Source: Tissierellia bacterium (GTDB lineage: Bacteria; Bacillota_A; Clostridia; Tissierellales; Peptoniphilaceae). From it: 64,000 bases of DNA. The first letter of the stretch is position 1; the number at the start of each line of letters is the position of its first letter. The notes under the pieces are model-generated. The model did no database searches. It saw only the letters and a program-made list of their open reading frames with translations, and had not been told where the DNA came from. Location: contig JAUNVJ010000003.1 in assembly GCA_030537695.1 (NCBI GenBank), positions 31,820 to 95,819 on the forward strand, in the 5' to 3' direction. Shown here one piece after another: positions 1 to 10,010 of the stretch. Made by a program: the position numbers and the translations under genes.

Positions 1-70
1 CGGAGATTTTGTTACGAATTCTTTTGTGTCTTTTTTGTCTTGTTTCATTTTTATTAAATTTCTTTAACAC
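1..70 (-). CDS. rplR: Ribosomal protein L18, N-terminal fragment
   Basis: The window edge cuts this gene, so only the first 23 codons are present. A GTG start at 70 follows an AAAGGAGA site at 78-85, and the basic N-terminus (Lys/Arg-rich, ending R-I-R-N-K-I-S) fits L18. It lies directly after rplF, the standard spc-operon order. L18 carries 5S rRNA into the large subunit. The call rests on position plus the short basic start. Confidence 0.8.
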   Translation of the reverse strand, partial: MLKKFNKNETRQKRHKRIRNKIS

Positions 71-85
71 GTCTTACTCTCCTTT

Positions 86-622
86 CTACTTACCTGTTTT
101 TCCAACTTTGCGTCTGATATGCTCATCTACATATTTGATTCCTTTGCCTTTATATGGCTCAGGTTCTCTAAATTTTCTAATATATGCGGCATAAGCTCCA
201 ACTTTTTGTTTGTCACATCCGCTGACAATAATTTTATTTGCCGAAGGTACTTCTACAGAAATTCCTTCAGGATCTTCCAGTTCCAATGGATGGGAAAAGC
301 CTAAAGTTAAATTTAATTTATTGCCGGCTTTTGCTGCACGGTATCCTGTACCTACAATTTCAAGTTCTTTTTTATAGCCTTCTGTAACTCCAATGACCAT
401 ATTTTCAATAAGAGTTCTGGTTAGACCATGGATGGCTTTCATTCTTTTTGTTTCATTTGGTCTTTGAACAGTGAGAACTCCTTCATCCATAGTAATTTCC
501 ATGTCACGGTCAAAAGTACGAGTCAATGTTCCCTTAGGTCCTTTGACTTCTACCGTCTGTCCCTTTAGTTCTACATTGACGTCTTTGGGAATTTCAATAG
601 GTTTTTTTCCGATTCTAGACAT
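86..622 (-). CDS. rplF: 50S ribosomal protein L6
   Basis: The 178-residue protein starts [12 protein letters not shown] and has the usual two-domain L6 pattern, with P-Y-K-G-K-G-I-K-Y near the C-terminus and a basic tail [10 protein letters not shown]6 sits near the GTPase-associated region of the 50S subunit. Length is normal for the family. It lies between rpsH (17 nt away) and rplR in the spc part of the ribosomal operon, and the spacing implies one transcript. Confidence 0.97.
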   Translation of the reverse strand: MSRIGKKPIEIPKDVNVELKGQTVEVKGPKGTLTRTFDRDMEITMDEGVLTVQRPNETKRMKAIHGLTRTLIENMVIGVTEGYKKELEIVGTGYRAAKAGNKLNLTLGFSHPLELEDPEGISVEVPSANKIIVSGCDKQKVGAYAAYIRKFREPEPYKGKGIKYVDEHIRRKVGKTGK

Positions 623-639
623 GTTTTTTCACCTCCAAA

Positions 640-1035
640 TTACCAAACGTAGCAGATTACTTCTCCGCCAACACCTTGTGCTCTCGCTTCTTTATCCGTC
701 AGTATTCCCTTCGATGTGGAAATAATAGCAATTCCCAATCCACCAAGAACTTTCGGAACGTCTTCGCACTTAACATAAACTCTAAGGCCCGGTTTTGAGA
801 TTCTCTTCAAACCAGAGATTACTCTTTCGCCGGATTCTGCATACTTAAAATCTATTTTTATAATTCCTTGTTTGTTATCGTCAACAACATCATAGCCTTT
901 AATAAATCCTTCGTTTAAGAGGATTTCCGTAATTTGTTTCTTTACATTTGAAGCTGGAATGTCAACAGATTTATGTCTTGCATTATTGCCGTTTCTAATT
1001 CTGGTAAGCATATCTGCAATAGGGTCTGTCATCAT
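640..1035 (-). CDS. rpsH: 30S ribosomal protein S8
   Basis: S8 (131 aa) starts [15 protein letters not shown] and ends with the conserved G-G-E-V-I-C-Y-V-W. It binds the central domain of 16S rRNA early in 30S assembly; in E. coli it is also the spc-operon repressor. Two tandem ATG codons follow an AAAGGAGG site, and the first is used here, though either is possible. It lies 31 nt after rpsN. Confidence 0.97.
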   Translation of the reverse strand: MMTDPIADMLTRIRNGNNARHKSVDIPASNVKKQITEILLNEGFIKGYDVVDDNKQGIIKIDFKYAESGERVISGLKRISKPGLRVYVKCEDVPKVLGGLGIAIISTSKGILTDKEARAQGVGGEVICYVW

Positions 1036-1066
1036 ATCAGTTTGCCTCCTTTCACATTTGGTAATT

Positions 1067-1252
1067 TTACCAACTAGCTTTTCTCACGCCTGGAATTTGA
1101 CCTTTATATGCCAATTCTCTAAAGCAAATTCTGCAGATGCCGTATTTTCTAAGCACGCCATGAGGTCTTCCGCAAATTTTGCATCTGGTGTATTCACGAG
1201 ATGAATATTTTTGTTTTCTCTTTTGTTTTGCAATCATTGATTTCTTAGCCAT
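1067..1252 (-). CDS. rpsN: 30S ribosomal protein S14, zinc-binding short form
   Basis: This 61-residue S14 is the zinc-ribbon (type Z) form. It has a C-K-I-C pair and a C-R-I-C pair about 15 residues apart, enough for one zinc site. The long zinc-free paralogue found in many Bacillota is not in this window. It is preceded by AAGGAGG and lies between rplE and rpsH. S14 is a late-assembling protein of the 30S head. Confidence 0.97.
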   Translation of the reverse strand: MAKKSMIAKQKRKQKYSSREYTRCKICGRPHGVLRKYGICRICFRELAYKGQIPGVRKASW

Positions 1253-1263
1253 GCTTTACCTCC

Positions 1264-1809
1264 TTATTGCTTTGCAAAGGGCATTCCCATTTTTTCAAGG
1301 AATACTTTCGCTTCTTCGTCCGTATTAGCAGTGGTTACAATGGCAATATCCATACCACGGATGGAATCAACTTTATCATATTCAATCTCAGGGAAAATCA
1401 ATTGCTCTCTTAAACCTAAAGCATAATTTCCCCGGCCATCAAAAGCTGTCGGTTTGACTCCTCTAAAGTCACGAACTCTCGGTAATGCGACATTCATCAA
1501 TTTATCTAAAAAGTCATACATTCTTTGACCACGTAATGTAACTTTAACGCCAATGGTATTCCCATCACGAAGTTTAAAGTTTGCAATGGATTTTTTCGCT
1601 TTTGTCACAATCGGTTTTTGACCGGCAATTGTTGTTAAATCATTAATTGCGGATTCAAGAGCTTTCGGATTGTCCTTTGCTTCTCCAAGACCGATATTAA
1701 TAACTACTTTATTAAGTCTTGGAACTTCCATTCTATTTCTATAGCCAAACTTTTCCATTAGGTAGTCGACAACTTCGTTTTCATATTTTTCTTTTAATCT
1801 TGAAGTCAT
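1264..1809 (-). CDS. rplE: 50S ribosomal protein L5
   Basis: L5 (181 aa) contacts 5S rRNA and the P-site tRNA. Family features seen include the N-terminal [12 protein letters not shown], the R-V-R-D-F-R-G segment, and the C-terminal [16 protein letters not shown]. The length is normal, an AGGAGG site lies upstream, and the gene sits 11 nt from rpsN. Confidence 0.97.
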   Translation of the reverse strand: MTSRLKEKYENEVVDYLMEKFGYRNRMEVPRLNKVVINIGLGEAKDNPKALESAINDLTTIAGQKPIVTKAKKSIANFKLRDGNTIGVKVTLRGQRMYDFLDKLMNVALPRVRDFRGVKPTAFDGRGNYALGLREQLIFPEIEYDKVDSIRGMDIAIVTTANTDEEAKVFLEKMGMPFAKQ

Positions 1810-1821
1810 TTCATCTACCTC

Positions 1822-2130
1822 CTACTTGATCGTCTCATTGCTGGATTTAGCAAATCGAACTTTTTTTCCATTTTCAATACGATATCCAATTCGAGTGCCT
1901 TTTCCGGTCTTAGCGTCAAAATACATGACATTGGATACGTGAATGGGTGCTTCTTTCTTTTCAATACCGCCGGGATTTGCAGGTCCTTGTGGCTTATTGT
2001 GTTTTGTAACCATATTGATATTCTCAACGATCACTTGATCTTTTTTCGGGAAAGTCTTTAATACTTTTCCGGTTTTACCACGATCTTTTCCGGCAATGAT
2101 CATTACGGTATCATCAACTTTTATTTTCAT
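1822..2130 (-). CDS. rplX: 50S ribosomal protein L24
   Basis: L24 (102 aa from the chosen start) initiates 50S assembly. The KOW-type core shows [16 protein letters not shown] chose the ATG at 2130 (M-K-I-K-V-D-D) because GGGAGGTG lies about 7 nt upstream; an in-frame GTG three codons earlier falls inside that site. It lies between rplN and rplE. Confidence 0.96.
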   Translation of the reverse strand: MKIKVDDTVMIIAGKDRGKTGKVLKTFPKKDQVIVENINMVTKHNKPQGPANPGGIEKKEAPIHVSNVMYFDAKTGKGTRIGYRIENGKKVRFAKSSNETIK

Positions 2131-2146
2131 GTTGCGCACCTCCCGA

Positions 2147-2515
2147 TTACAGTACTTCCGGAGCTAAAGAGATGATCTTCATGAAGTTTCCGCTCCGAAG
2201 TTCTCTTGTCACCGGTCCGAAGATACGAGTTCCAACAGGACTACGATCTTCTTTTATTACAACAGCTGCATTATCATCAAATCTAATATAGGATCCGTCT
2301 GGACGGTTAATTGATTTATTTGTTCTGACAACGACGGCTCTGACCACAGAACCTTTCTTAACAACGCCACCGGGTGTTGCATGTTTTACAGAACAAACAA
2401 CGATGTCACCAACACTTGCATATCTTCTATTTGTGCCACCAAGTACTTTAATGACGGATAGTTCTCTTGCACCTGAATTGTCAGCAACACGTAATCTTGT
2501 TTCTTGTTGAATCAT
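2147..2515 (-). CDS. rplN: 50S ribosomal protein L14
   Basis: L14 (122 aa) starts [16 protein letters not shown] and ends [12 protein letters not shown], both typical. It forms an inter-subunit bridge and is the docking site for the silencing factor RsfS. It is preceded by AAGGAGA and lies between rpsQ and rplX. Nothing is unusual about it. Confidence 0.98.
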   Translation of the reverse strand: MIQQETRLRVADNSGARELSVIKVLGGTNRRYASVGDIVVCSVKHATPGGVVKKGSVVRAVVVRTNKSINRPDGSYIRFDDNAAVVIKEDRSPVGTRIFGPVTRELRSGNFMKIISLAPEVL

Positions 2516-2536
2516 GTCTTTCTCCTTTCAAGGGAA

Positions 2537-2791
2537 TTATTGAGCTTTCTCAATAATTTCTACAAGTCTCCATCTCTTGTCTTTACTTAGTGGACGAGTT
2601 TCCATAATTTTTACTCGATCACCAATTCCGCATTCATTTTTTTCATCATGAGCTTTGAATTTCGTTGTGTTTTTCACTCTCTTTTTATAAATGGGATTGA
2701 TTTTAAATGTCTCAACAGCAACAACGATGGTTTTATCCATCTTATCACTAACTACCGTTCCGATAATGGTTTTTCTACTATTTCTTTCCAT
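2537..2791 (-). CDS. rpsQ: 30S ribosomal protein S17
   Basis: S17 (84 aa) is an OB-fold protein that binds the 5' domain of 16S rRNA. Conserved segments are [11 protein letters not shown] and [12 protein letters not shown]. The ATG at 2791 (M-E-R-N-S) is chosen because an AAAGGAGG site lies 9 nt upstream; longer in-frame starts would run into rpmC. The stop of rpmC is 4 nt upstream. Confidence 0.96.
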   Translation of the reverse strand: MERNSRKTIIGTVVSDKMDKTIVVAVETFKINPIYKKRVKNTTKFKAHDEKNECGIGDRVKIMETRPLSKDKRWRLVEIIEKAQ

Positions 2792-2795
2792 GACA

Positions 2796-3002
2796 TTATG
2801 CCTCCTTTCCCATTCCCAGCTCACGTTCTCTCAAAATGGTTTTTACCCTTGCGATGTCTTTTTTTACATTTTTAATGCTTGATGGATTGTCAAGTTGACC
2901 AGTTGCCAGTCTAAATCTCAAATTGAATAACTCATTTTTCAATTCGTTCACCTTTTTATTTAATTCTTCACTTGATAGTTGGCGAATTTCCTTAGTCTTC
3001 AT
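2796..3002 (-). CDS. rpmC: 50S ribosomal protein L29
   Basis: L29 (68 aa) is a small helical protein at the exit-tunnel rim near L23. It shows the family pattern of acidic then basic helices ending in a segment like [12 protein letters not shown] chose the ATG at 3002 (M-K-T-K-E-I-R), which follows GGTGA by 5 nt; an ATG four codons earlier has no spaced ribosome-binding site. The start overlaps the end of rplP by 11 nt. Confidence 0.95.
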   Translation of the reverse strand: MKTKEIRQLSSEELNKKVNELKNELFNLRFRLATGQLDNPSSIKNVKKDIARVKTILRERELGMGKEA

Positions 3003-3423
3003 TTGAGTCACCATCCTTTTCTTTCATTACAAATTTAGTGCGAATGGGGAGCTTGTTGGATGCAAGTCGCATTGCTTCTCTTGCAACTTCTTCTGTCACT
3101 CCACTCATTTCAAATAATACACGGCCGGGTTTTACCACAGCTACCCAATATTCTGGAGCTCCTTTACCTGAACCCATACGTGTTTCCGCCGGTTTTTCAG
3201 TGACGGGCTTGTCGGGGAAAATTTTAATCCAAATATTTCCACCTCTACGGATATATCTAGTCATAGCACGACGAGCTGCTTCTATTTGATTCGAAGTAAT
3301 CCATGCCGGATCAAGGGCTTTTAATCCGTATTCACCGTAAGCCAGTGAGTTACCACGCATTGCTTTACCCTTCATTCTGCCTCTATGAACTCTACGATAT
3401 TTAACTCTTTTAGGCATTAACAT
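2992..3423 (-). CDS. rplP: 50S ribosomal protein L16
   Basis: L16 (143 aa) lies beside the peptidyl-transferase centre. It opens with [11 protein letters not shown] and contains R-M-G-S-G-K-G, a hallmark of the family. The first ATG is spaced 7 nt from AGGAGG, so the M-L-M start is kept. The gene overlaps rpmC at its 3' end. Confidence 0.97.
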   Translation of the reverse strand: MLMPKRVKYRRVHRGRMKGKAMRGNSLAYGEYGLKALDPAWITSNQIEAARRAMTRYIRRGGNIWIKIFPDKPVTEKPAETRMGSGKGAPEYWVAVVKPGRVLFEMSGVTEEVAREAMRLASNKLPIRTKFVMKEKDGDSNED

Positions 3424-3450
3424 GATTGTTCCTCCTCTCTTTTTCAGGAC

Positions 3451-4200
3451 TTAGGATCTTTTTTGTCCTTCACGGTTTTTGTTGTTTTTACGATTGAAAT
3501 TTTTATTTCTGTTGTCTCGTCTTTTACGGTTTCTGTTATCTCTTGGCTTTCTGCGACGTTCATCCTTTAATTCAGGAAGGATTTCCCCTTTATAAAGCCA
3601 TACCTTCACACCAAGTTTACCGTAAGTGGTATCCGCTTCTGCAAATCCATAGTCTATATCTGCTCTTAATGTTTGAAGAGGAATGGTTCCTTCAGAATAC
3701 CCTTCCGTTCTAGCCATATCTGCTCCGCCTAGTCGTCCGGATACTGAAGTTTTAATACCAAGAGCTCCCGCACGCATCGTTCTTTGAATTGCTTGCTTCA
3801 TGGCACGACGGAAAGAGATCCGTCTTTCCAGTGATTCTGCAATGGATTCAGCAACAAGTTGTGCATTCAGATCTTGATTTTTTATTTCTTCCACATTGAT
3901 TACAACGCTTCTTTTCGTTTGTTTTTCAAGTTCTTTTCGAAGTTCTTCAACACCTGCTCCACCTCGACCGATAACCATTCCCGGTTTTGCAGTGTGTACT
4001 GAAATCTTCACACGATTAGCCGCTCTTTCAATTTCAATTTTTGAGATACCGGCAGCATACAATTTCTCTTTTATATATTTACGAATACTATCGTCTTCAA
4101 CTAGAAATTCAGCGAAATTCTTTTTGTCAGCATACCATTTTGAGTCCCAGTCTTTAATGATACCAACACGAAGTCCATGTGGGTTTACTTTTTGGCCCAT
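3451..4200 (-). CDS. rpsC: 30S ribosomal protein S3 with long basic tail
   Basis: S3 (249 aa) forms part of the mRNA entry pore. A KH domain is visible with the G-x-x-G loop in V-I-G-R-G-G-A-G-V, followed by the C-terminal S3 domain ending [10 protein letters not shown]. After that comes a tail of about 35 residues made almost entirely of Arg, Lys and Asn in repeated R-D-N-R-N-like units. Tails are common in this family, but this one is unusually Asn-rich. Confidence 0.97.
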   Translation of the reverse strand: MGQKVNPHGLRVGIIKDWDSKWYADKKNFAEFLVEDDSIRKYIKEKLYAAGISKIEIERAANRVKISVHTAKPGMVIGRGGAGVEELRKELEKQTKRSVVINVEEIKNQDLNAQLVAESIAESLERRISFRRAMKQAIQRTMRAGALGIKTSVSGRLGGADMARTEGYSEGTIPLQTLRADIDYGFAEADTTYGKLGVKVWLYKGEILPELKDERRRKPRDNRNRKRRDNRNKNFNRKNNKNREGQKRS

Positions 4201-4211
4201 TGTTTACCTCC

Positions 4212-4547
4212 TTATTCTCTTTCTGCTACTACTACGCCGATATGGCTCGATCTCTTAAGAATAGGATATGCCATACCCTTTGCTTTGGGACGGAATCTCT
4301 TCATGGTCGGTCCATCATTTGCGTATGCACTCTTTACATATAGATCATCACGGTCTAAATTTAAATTGTTTTCCGCATTGGCAACAGCAGAATGCAGTAC
4401 CTTATAAAGCTCATAAGCACCACGCTTATTAGTAAACTTTAAAATAGAAAGGGCTTCATCTACTTGTTTGCCACGAATTTCATCGCAAATATAATTCACC
4501 TTCAGAGGCGAAATTCGTACATATTTTGCAATTGCTTTTGCTTCCAT
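4212..4547 (-). CDS. rplV: 50S ribosomal protein L22
   Basis: L22 (111 aa) lines the peptide exit tunnel. It starts [14 protein letters not shown] and contains the C-terminal R-F-R-P-K-A-K-G segment before the tunnel hairpin. Macrolide-relevant hairpin residues appear ordinary. It lies between rpsS and rpsC with 11-14 nt spacing. Confidence 0.97.
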   Translation of the reverse strand: MEAKAIAKYVRISPLKVNYICDEIRGKQVDEALSILKFTNKRGAYELYKVLHSAVANAENNLNLDRDDLYVKSAYANDGPTMKRFRPKAKGMAYPILKRSSHIGVVVAERE

Positions 4548-4561
4548 TGTTTAACCCCCTC

Positions 4562-4846
4562 TTATTTTAAGCTAACCGTTTTTTCGCTTCTAGCAGTATG
4601 GCCTCTAAATGTTCTCGTTGGAACGAATTCGCCCAGTTTATGACCTACCATATCTTCTGTGATATAGACCGGCACATGTTTTCTGCCATCATGTACAGCA
4701 ATGGTATGAGAAACAAATTCCGGGAAAATAGTCGAGCGACGAGACCATGTCTTTACGACTTTCTTTTCATTCTTTTTATTTAATTCATCTATTTTCTTTA
4801 ATAGATGTTCGTCAGCAAAAGGTCCTTTTTTAATTGATCTACTCAT
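4562..4846 (-). CDS. rpsS: 30S ribosomal protein S19
   Basis: S19 (94 aa) sits in the 30S head. It starts [10 protein letters not shown] and contains [12 protein letters not shown], both diagnostic. The C-terminal F-R-G-H segment is present. It lies between rplB and rplV in the normal S10-operon order. Confidence 0.97.
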   Translation of the reverse strand: MSRSIKKGPFADEHLLKKIDELNKKNEKKVVKTWSRRSTIFPEFVSHTIAVHDGRKHVPVYITEDMVGHKLGEFVPTRTFRGHTARSEKTVSLK

Positions 4847-4858
4847 GTTACCCTCCCC

Positions 4859-5692
4859 TTATTTCGTTTTTCTTCTTCTAATAATATACATATTAGACTT
4901 CTTCGATCTCTTTCTTGTCTTTAGACCAAGAGTTTTCTTACCCCATGGTGACATTGGTGAAGGACGACCAATCGGTGTTCTGCCTTCTCCACCACCATGT
5001 GGGTGATCAACAGGGTTCATTGCAGATCCTCTTACATGAGGTCTTTGACCAAGATATCTTTTCTTACCGGCTTTACCAAGGGTGATCAGTTCATGGGAGA
5101 TATTTCCCACTTGTCCGACAGTAGCTTTACAGTTTAAATTCACAAGACGGAATTCACTGGAGGGTAAACGAAGTTGTGCATATTTACCTTCCTTTGCCAT
5201 CAGTTGAATTTCAGTACCTGCTGATCTTGCCAACTGTCCGCCCTTGCCCGGGGTAAGCTCTACATTGTGAATTGTAGTACCTATGGGAATAAAACGTAAT
5301 TGAAGGGCATTGCCCACTTTAATATCCGCTTCCGGACCGGATTCCACCGTATCTCCTACTTTTAATCCATTGGGTGCAAGAATATATCTCTTTTCACCGT
5401 CGGCATAATTAAGTAGAGCAATATAAGCTGTACGGTAAGGATCATATTCAATTGCAGCTACTTTTGCAGGAATATTGTCTTTATCCCTTTTAAAGTCGAT
5501 TACTCTATATTTTCTTTTAACTCCGCCACCGCGATGTCTTGATGTTATTCTACCTTGCGCATTTCTACCGGCATTTTTATGAAGTGTTATGGTCAGGCTC
5601 TTTTCCGGAGCTTTTTTTGTAATTTCTTCAAAGGTAGAAACCGTCATCATTCTACGTGCAGGAGTGGTTGGTTTAAATCCTCTAATAGCCAT
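4859..5692 (-). CDS. rplB: 50S ribosomal protein L2
   Basis: L2 (277 aa) is needed for subunit joining and peptidyl transfer. The conserved C-terminal loop [17 protein letters not shown] is intact, including the essential His. The length is typical and AGGAGG lies upstream. It lies between rplW and rpsS. Confidence 0.98.
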   Translation of the reverse strand: MAIRGFKPTTPARRMMTVSTFEEITKKAPEKSLTITLHKNAGRNAQGRITSRHRGGGVKRKYRVIDFKRDKDNIPAKVAAIEYDPYRTAYIALLNYADGEKRYILAPNGLKVGDTVESGPEADIKVGNALQLRFIPIGTTIHNVELTPGKGGQLARSAGTEIQLMAKEGKYAQLRLPSSEFRLVNLNCKATVGQVGNISHELITLGKAGKKRYLGQRPHVRGSAMNPVDHPHGGGEGRTPIGRPSPMSPWGKKTLGLKTRKRSKKSNMYIIRRRKTK

Positions 5693-5709
5693 TCTTTACC
5701 TCCTATTTC

Positions 5710-5997
5710 TTAAATAGAATCGAAAAATTCAATCGGTTCTGAATCATCAGTTAGTTCTACGATGGCCTTCTTCCAGGAAGGGCGTCTACCTTGATGCATT
5801 CCTTGTCTTTTTAATTTTCCACGCATATTCATAGTGTTTACCTTTTGAACTTTCACGCCGAAAATCTCTTCGATTGCCTTTTTAATTTCTGGTTTTGTTG
5901 CATTTTTGTCTACTTCAAAAGTGTATTTATTATATTCCATCTCGTCCATGGACTTTTCCGTTACGATGGGTTTTTTAATGATATCAAACTTGTTCAT
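5710..5997 (-). CDS. rplW: 50S ribosomal protein L23
   Basis: L23 (95 aa) at the exit-tunnel rim docks trigger factor and SRP. Seen are [11 protein letters not shown] and [11 protein letters not shown]. Its ATG overlaps the rplD stop in a TAATG junction, which indicates translational coupling. Confidence 0.97.
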   Translation of the reverse strand: MNKFDIIKKPIVTEKSMDEMEYNKYTFEVDKNATKPEIKKAIEEIFGVKVQKVNTMNMRGKLKRQGMHQGRRPSWKKAIVELTDDSEPIEFFDSI

Positions 5998-6620
5998 TAA
6001 TTAAACACCTCCTGAACTGTTTCCAAGGCATCTTTTGTAATAACTAAATGATTATATTTCAAAAGATCATAAACATTGATATTTTTAGCAAGTGATACTT
6101 TTACATTTTCAATATTTCTTGCGGATTTTTCAATGGTATCATTTTTTTCATTAATAACAACAAGAGCTTTCTTGTCTGATTTGATATTGTTCAGCATGGT
6201 GGCAAAAGTCTTGGTTTTGATTTCGTCCATTTCCAATTTATCTAAAACAATAATTTCCGAGTCTTGTAATTTACTGGTTAAAACCGATTTTAGAGCAAGG
6301 CGTCGCACTTTTTTCGGTGTAGTATAAGAAAAATCTCTCGGTTTTTTAGCAAATACAACACCGCCGCCCTTCCATTGGGGAGAACGGATGGAGCCTTGAC
6401 GAGCACGTCCTGTACCCTTTTGTCTCCATGGTTTTCTACCGCCACCACGAACTTCTGCTCGTGTCTTTGCAGCGTGAGTGCCTTGTCTTTTATTAGCTAA
6501 AATATTTTTAACGACTAAATAGACAGCATGTTCATTGACTTCAACATCGAACAGCTCATCATTTAGTTCAATTTCTTCAACAGGATTTCCTTCCATATTG
6601 ATCATTTGAATTTTAGGCAT
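5997..6620 (-). CDS. rplD: 50S ribosomal protein L4
   Basis: L4 (207 aa) has a globular domain plus a tunnel loop. The loop signature with [19 protein letters not shown] is seen around residues 62-82. In E. coli L4 represses its own operon; whether it acts on the leader of this operon is unknown. A strong GGGGGAGG site precedes the ATG. Confidence 0.98.
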   Translation of the reverse strand: MPKIQMINMEGNPVEEIELNDELFDVEVNEHAVYLVVKNILANKRQGTHAAKTRAEVRGGGRKPWRQKGTGRARQGSIRSPQWKGGGVVFAKKPRDFSYTTPKKVRRLALKSVLTSKLQDSEIIVLDKLEMDEIKTKTFATMLNNIKSDKKALVVINEKNDTIEKSARNIENVKVSLAKNINVYDLLKYNHLVITKDALETVQEVFN

Positions 6621-6638
6621 TGCTTCTTCCTCCCCCTA

Positions 6639-7271
6639 TTATTTTCCTCGCTTCACAGTGCTTTTTACCGTTACGAAACCTTTTTTCGGTCCGGGTACTG
6701 CACCTTTGATAAGAAGCAAGTTCTTTTCAGTATCGATACGAACGATCTCAAGATTTTGCATTGTGACTCTTTCGTTACCCATTTTCCCTGCCATTCGATG
6801 ATTTTTAAAAACACGTCCGGGATAAGAAGCCGCACTCATACCACCTGGCATTCTGTGAAATTTAGAACCATGAGTTTCACGTCCACGTCCGAAACCGTGA
6901 CGTTTAATAACCCCTTGAGTTCCCTTTCCCTTTGAATTGCCGGTAACATCTACATGTTCTTGCTCTTCAAAGATATCCACCTTGATCTCATCACCAATGT
7001 TGAAATTTTCCACATCATCTGTACGGAATTCTCCAAGACGCTTCAAATAGTCAACACCAGCTTTATCAAAATGCCCTTTCATGGGTTTGTTCAATCTTCT
7101 CTCTTTTACTTCACCTGTTGCAACTTGGACGGCATTGTATCCGTCAGTCTCAACAGTCTTTTTTTGAATTACTACATTGGGTTTTACTTCAATAACTGTG
7201 ACAGGAGTAACGATACCCTTTTCATCAAAAATTTGAGTCATACCAATTTTACGACCAATTAAATATTTCAT
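6639..7271 (-). CDS. rplC: 50S ribosomal protein L3
   Basis: L3 (210 aa) nucleates 50S assembly. It starts [13 protein letters not shown] and has the central loop with H-R-M-P-G-G-M-S-A that reaches toward the peptidyl-transferase centre. It is the second gene of the operon, 59 nt after rpsJ. Confidence 0.98.
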   Translation of the reverse strand: MKYLIGRKIGMTQIFDEKGIVTPVTVIEVKPNVVIQKKTVETDGYNAVQVATGEVKERRLNKPMKGHFDKAGVDYLKRLGEFRTDDVENFNIGDEIKVDIFEEQEHVDVTGNSKGKGTQGVIKRHGFGRGRETHGSKFHRMPGGMSAASYPGRVFKNHRMAGKMGNERVTMQNLEIVRIDTEKNLLLIKGAVPGPKKGFVTVKSTVKRGK

Positions 7272-7330
7272 GTTGCACCTCCTAATATTTATAGCGGATT
7301 GCTAGGCAATCATATAAAGAACAATTATTT

Positions 7331-7648
7331 TTATAGCTTAATTTCTATATCAACGCCTGCCGGCAAGTTGAGTTTCATTAAAGAATCAACCGTTTTTTGG
7401 TTCGGTCCGATAATATCAATGAGACGTTTGTGAGTTCTTTGCTCAAATTGTTCTCTTGAATCTTTATACTTATGAACAGCACGAAGAATTGTGATAATTT
7501 CTTTTTCCGTCGGTAGTGGAATCGGTCCTGAGACATTCGCTCCTGTGGACTTTGCCGCTTCTACAATTCTTGACGCTGAATTATCCAGTAATTCATGATC
7601 ATAAGCTTTCAGTTTAATACGAATCTTTTGTTTTGCTTTGTTTGACAT
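7331..7648 (-). CDS. rpsJ: 30S ribosomal protein S10
   Basis: S10 (105 aa) belongs to the 30S head and, with NusB, to antitermination complexes. Conserved segments are [10 protein letters not shown] and the loop around S-G-P-I-P-L-P-T. It is the first gene of the operon. Genes often found upstream in related bacteria (rpsL, rpsG, fusA, tuf) are not here; the next gene, etfB, is divergent. Confidence 0.98.
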   Translation of the reverse strand: MSNKAKQKIRIKLKAYDHELLDNSASRIVEAAKSTGANVSGPIPLPTEKEIITILRAVHKYKDSREQFEQRTHKRLIDIIGPNQKTVDSLMKLNLPAGVDIEIKL

Positions 7649-7852
7649 ATTTACCTCCTAATCGCATCACAACATTTGCGAAGGGGGTTATCGATACACG
7701 CACCCTTGTGTTTTAAAAGTGCCCTCTTGAAAAAAATAACCCGCGCTCGAATCTCGTCCGAACTTCTCCGTCATAATTACCTTAAAACCTCTTTTTTTCA
7801 TTAAAATTTCAAGCAACTTATGACTTCATCGCAATCTCTATTTTTTAAACGC
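7649..7852 (-). promoter_or_regulatory. Structured 5' leader of the S10 operon
   Basis: About 200 nt separate the promoter from rpsJ without an obvious reading frame. Read on the minus strand, G-G-G-T-T-A and T-A-A-C-C-C can pair across about 50 nt, with shorter pairings inside and a GC-rich segment upstream. A leader of this size suggests autogenous control. I cannot match it to a named leader family, so the function is inference. Confidence 0.5.
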
Positions 7853-7858
7853 TTAAAT

Positions 7859-7887
7859 ATTATATAGGATTGAGAAGCCATTGTAAA
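7859..7887 (-). promoter_or_regulatory. Promoter of the S10-spc ribosomal operon
   Basis: On the minus strand a -35 TTTACA (7882-7887) and a -10 TATAAT (7859-7864) are separated by 17 nt. This is a near-consensus sigma-A promoter. Transcription would begin near 7852. Confidence 0.75.
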
Positions 7888-8093
7888 GGATATTTCACTA
7901 TTTTTCCGAATTTTTACAAGTTTTTTTAAAAATATTCTTATTTTTATACAATATACGGCCCTCTGCAATGTTCCCATGATTATATCCCATCTCACACCAA
8001 TTGTAACTATTCTTCCCTTTAGTTTTTTATTTTTTCTAGCTTACAAATTCTGTCCTTTCCTTTTACACCATTTTACATTAATTATTTGAAAGA

Positions 8094-8121
8094 TTGTGGA
8101 ACTTCTTTTTTAAAATATACT
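8094..8121 (+). promoter_or_regulatory. Possible promoter of etfBA
   Basis: TTGTGG (8094-8099) and TATACT (8116-8121) are 16 nt apart. A second TATACT/TATAAT cluster at 8131-8141 lacks a clear -35. The exact start is uncertain. Confidence 0.4.
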
Positions 8122-8171
8122 GAAATACGGTATACTATAATGTAATGATGGAATATTATAAGGAGGATATT

Positions 8172-8963
8172 ATGAACATTTTAGTTTGCGTAAAATTAGT
8201 TCCTGATGTGTCAAAAATGAAAATTGACAAAGAAACTAATAATTTAATACGGGAGGGTGTGAGGCAAATCATAAACCCTGCCGATTTGTCTGCTCTTCGC
8301 TTTGCACTGGATTTAAAAGATGCAAATGACGGACATTTGACAGTTCTGTCCATGGGTCCCCCTGATGCAGAGGATGCCTTACGCACTTGTATCGAAATGG
8401 GTGCCGACGACGGATACTTAATTAGCGGTATTGAGTTTAAAGGCTCCGATACTTTGGCAACGTCTTATACATTAGCAGAGGCGATTAAGAAAATCGGTGA
8501 TTTTGACATCGTCTTTACTGGAGATAAGTCTTTGGATGGAGATACCGGCCAAATCGGGCCGGAATTGGCGGAAATGTTAGGATTTAATTTAGTTTCCTAT
8601 GTACAAGCCGTGGACTACCAAGAGGGCGAATTTTTTATTGAACGTAAAACATTAAAAGGAACTGAAGAAGTAAAGACAAAAGCTCCTGTCTTACTGTCTG
8701 CATTACGAGATTCCGCTCCAAGACCTAGTCGCTTCGCCAGAAACCGTATGGCAATTGCCAAAGAAGCGGAAATCAAAATTTTTAACGGAAAAAATTTGGA
8801 TTTGGATCCTCATCGCATTGGACAAGAGGGCTCACCAACATATGTGAAGGATGTCTTTCCTCCATCGAAAGAAGAGCCAGGACATATGATCGAAGGTAAA
8901 GATACGGAAGAACTTGTCGATAAGATCATTCACTTGCTTGTCGAAAAAAACGTAATAAGGTAG
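8172..8963 (+). CDS. etfB: Electron transfer flavoprotein beta subunit
   Basis: EtfB (263 aa) and EtfA form the ETF heterodimer, which passes electrons between flavin dehydrogenases and other carriers; in anaerobes some ETFs bifurcate electrons. It starts M-N-I-L-V-C-V-K-L-V-P-D and has the signature segment A-P-V-L-L-S-A-L-R-D-S-A-P-R-P-S. The ATG at 8172 follows AAGGAGG by 5 nt. No acyl-CoA dehydrogenase or other partner gene is adjacent, so its electron donor is unknown. Confidence 0.95.
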   Translation: MNILVCVKLVPDVSKMKIDKETNNLIREGVRQIINPADLSALRFALDLKDANDGHLTVLSMGPPDAEDALRTCIEMGADDGYLISGIEFKGSDTLATSYTLAEAIKKIGDFDIVFTGDKSLDGDTGQIGPELAEMLGFNLVSYVQAVDYQEGEFFIERKTLKGTEEVKTKAPVLLSALRDSAPRPSRFARNRMAIAKEAEIKIFNGKNLDLDPHRIGQEGSPTYVKDVFPPSKEEPGHMIEGKDTEELVDKIIHLLVEKNVIR

Positions 8964-8970
8964 GTGCAAT

Positions 8971-9972
8971 ATGAAAGGGAATAATATTTGGGTATACATT
9001 GAATCTTTTGACCAGAAAATTACACATCTTTGCGTAGAAATGATGAGCAAAGGACGGGATTTAGCGAATCAATTGGAACGAGATCTGGTAGCAGTAGTCT
9101 TTGGAAAAAACAATGACACCGTCTGTCAGGAGGCCATCTACTATGGAGCGGACAAGGTCCTAAGTATTGAACATGACCTATTGGACAAATATACCACCAT
9201 GCCCTATGTAAAATCATTAAATGATTTGATTGATAAATATGAGCCGGCAGTGATCTTACTGCCTGCCTCTCCCAATGGTCGAGATTTAGGCGGAAGCCTC
9301 TGTGGCCGAAGAAAAATCGGTTTGGTAGCCGAATGTGACGATATTGTGCTAACGGAGGATAAAAAGGACATCCAATGGATTCGTCCCACTTTCGACGGCC
9401 TATTATATTCCGATATTCGGATCTTGACAACACCAAGTATCGCAACGGTAGGAAAAGGTGCCTTCCCTATTGCCTATAAAAATAAAAATCGAAAGGGAGA
9501 AATCATTCATCACGAACCAAAACTTTCTTTGGAAGATATTCTAACGGAAGTTTTAAACTTTGAAGAAGAAGATGATGCTTCTGTCAAAACCGATTTATCC
9601 GAATCTAATATTATCGTTGCCGGCGGTATGGGGGTCGGTGATCCTAAAAATTGGAAAATTATCAATGATTTTGCAGAAGCTTTAGGTGGAATTGTAGGAG
9701 CCACTAAACCTGTTTGTGACTATGGCTGGTGTGAATTGGATCGTCAAATCGGCGTCACGGGAGTCGTGGTAAAACCGGAAGTTTATTTTGCCATCGGTCT
9801 TTCCGGAGCCATTCAACATACCAATGGCATGAAGGATTCCGGATTGATTATCGCCATTAACAAAGATCCCAATGCACCTATTTTTAAAACTGCTCATTAC
9901 GGCATTGTAGGAGATCTTTTTGAAATTGTACCTGCCTTGACGGAAAGAATTAAAGCGATGCAGCAACAATAA
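8971..9972 (+). CDS. etfA: Electron transfer flavoprotein alpha subunit
   Basis: EtfA (333 aa) binds FAD through its C-terminal domain. The FAD motif is clear: D-R-Q-I-G-V-T-G, then G-L-S-G-A-I-Q-H and I-N-K-D-P-N-A-P-I-F near the end. It follows etfB by 7 nt, so the two are co-translated. A strong bidirectional hairpin terminator follows. Confidence 0.95.
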   Translation: MKGNNIWVYIESFDQKITHLCVEMMSKGRDLANQLERDLVAVVFGKNNDTVCQEAIYYGADKVLSIEHDLLDKYTTMPYVKSLNDLIDKYEPAVILLPASPNGRDLGGSLCGRRKIGLVAECDDIVLTEDKKDIQWIRPTFDGLLYSDIRILTTPSIATVGKGAFPIAYKNKNRKGEIIHHEPKLSLEDILTEVLNFEEEDDASVKTDLSESNIIVAGGMGVGDPKNWKIINDFAEALGGIVGATKPVCDYGWCELDRQIGVTGVVVKPEVYFAIGLSGAIQHTNGMKDSGLIIAINKDPNAPIFKTAHYGIVGDLFEIVPALTERIKAMQQQ

Positions 9973-9978
9973 TTCAAA

Positions 9979-10010
9979 TAAAAAAGATAGGATATATCCT
10001 ATCTTTTTTT
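9979..10010 (+). terminator. Terminator after etfA
   Basis: A palindrome with arms AAAAAAGATAGGATA and TATCCTATCTTTTTT starts 8 nt after the etfA stop. Its run of T follows on the plus strand, and the symmetric A run could serve the other strand. Confidence 0.9.
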
